Below are positions 63,607 through 64,000 of a DNA stretch of 64,000 nucleotides, piece by piece (positions within the stretch are counted from its first letter, which is position 1; each line of letters opens with the position of its first letter). The DNA comes from Dipetalonema caudispina (lineage: Eukaryota > Nematoda > Chromadorea > Rhabditida > Onchocercidae). Under the pieces are notes generated by a model. It made no database searches, was not told where the DNA came from, and saw nothing but the letters and a program-made list of their open reading frames with translations. The stretch spans positions 372,001 through 436,000 of the forward strand of contig JABVXV010000003.1 of assembly GCA_013365325.1 (NCBI GenBank). Direction: 5' to 3'. A program made the translations under genes and the position numbers.

Positions 63607-64000
63607 TTGAAATATCATTTCCAAATAAAGAGAATGTAATTGGATCTGTTGCAACGATCTAATTGGGACCATATAACGGTCAGGCTGTTCCAAAAACAAA
63701 AAAAAACAAAACATGGATCGATAAACTATAGAAAAGTTAAATTTTCACAGACACTTCTTAATTTCAGGAAAATTTGTGATTAAAAAAAGGCAGCAAAAAG
63801 AAGAACTTGAAATATATTTTCTTACTTCAACCATAAGATTCTTTGCGAATATGCGCTACGTCACGAATATACAATACGTAGAATATTTGACGTGAACTTC
63901 ACATTAGTCTTCCTAGAAGAGGTGTCACTCGTTAAACCAACTTTTCTCACTTACAATTAGCAAGCCTTTCGTAAATGAGCTTCTCTTCTGCAACACTGCC

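Overview
The window is nuclear DNA of a nematode, most likely a filarial (clade III, Brugia/Onchocerca/Loa-like) species. The reasons are an AT-rich background, short coding exons split by introns with GT..TTTCAG ends, pyrimidine-rich acceptors placed just before ATGs (as in spliced-leader trans-splicing), a major-sperm-protein-domain gene, and proteins that read as orthologues of nematode SUP-17, NEKL-2 and RSR-1. All identities come from recognising protein motifs by eye; no search was run.

Layout. 0-8 kb: TMEM220-like membrane protein (-), then a MAP2K5/MEK5-type kinase with a PB1 domain (+), then TM2D3/almondex (+), and a short minus-strand coiled-coil gene that resembles BORC subunit 8. 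9-12.4 kb: mitochondrial ribosomal protein mS27 (-). 12.4-16.7 kb: gene-poor. 16.7-22.3 kb: ADAM10/SUP-17/Kuzbanian metalloprotease (-). 24.2-36.5 kb: a plus-strand run of NDUFB7, a helical protein with an acidic tail, UDP-galactose 4-epimerase, the selenocysteine elongation factor eEFSec and an unrecognised possibly mitochondrial protein; some of the gaps are short enough for operons. 36.5-40.1 kb: gene-poor, ending in a GC-rich island. 40.2-43.5 kb: SRRM1/RSR-1 splicing coactivator (+), convergent with a mitochondrial [2Fe-2S] ferredoxin (-). 45.8-48 kb: B3GNTL1-like glycosyltransferase (-). 49.4-49.9 kb: MSP-domain sperm protein (-). 51.2-53.3 kb: NEK8/NEKL-2 kinase (+). 56.6-60.7 kb: a ten-exon peptide GPCR of cholecystokinin-receptor type (-). 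The last 3 kb holds no convincing complete gene.

The genes are mostly conserved single-copy housekeeping or signalling genes. Mitochondrial functions recur (mS27, NDUFB7, ferredoxin, perhaps the 35 kb gene), as do Notch-related factors (SUP-17 and TM2D3). No CRISPR, prophage, Wolbachia-derived insert, rRNA or convincing tRNA was seen. The most unusual points are: eEFSec has no in-frame ATG upstream of its P-loop; a signal-peptide-encoding exon lies inside a GPCR intron on the same strand; the GPCR has a stop-free 96-base intron in its TM5 region; and a PB1-containing MEK5-like kinase is present.
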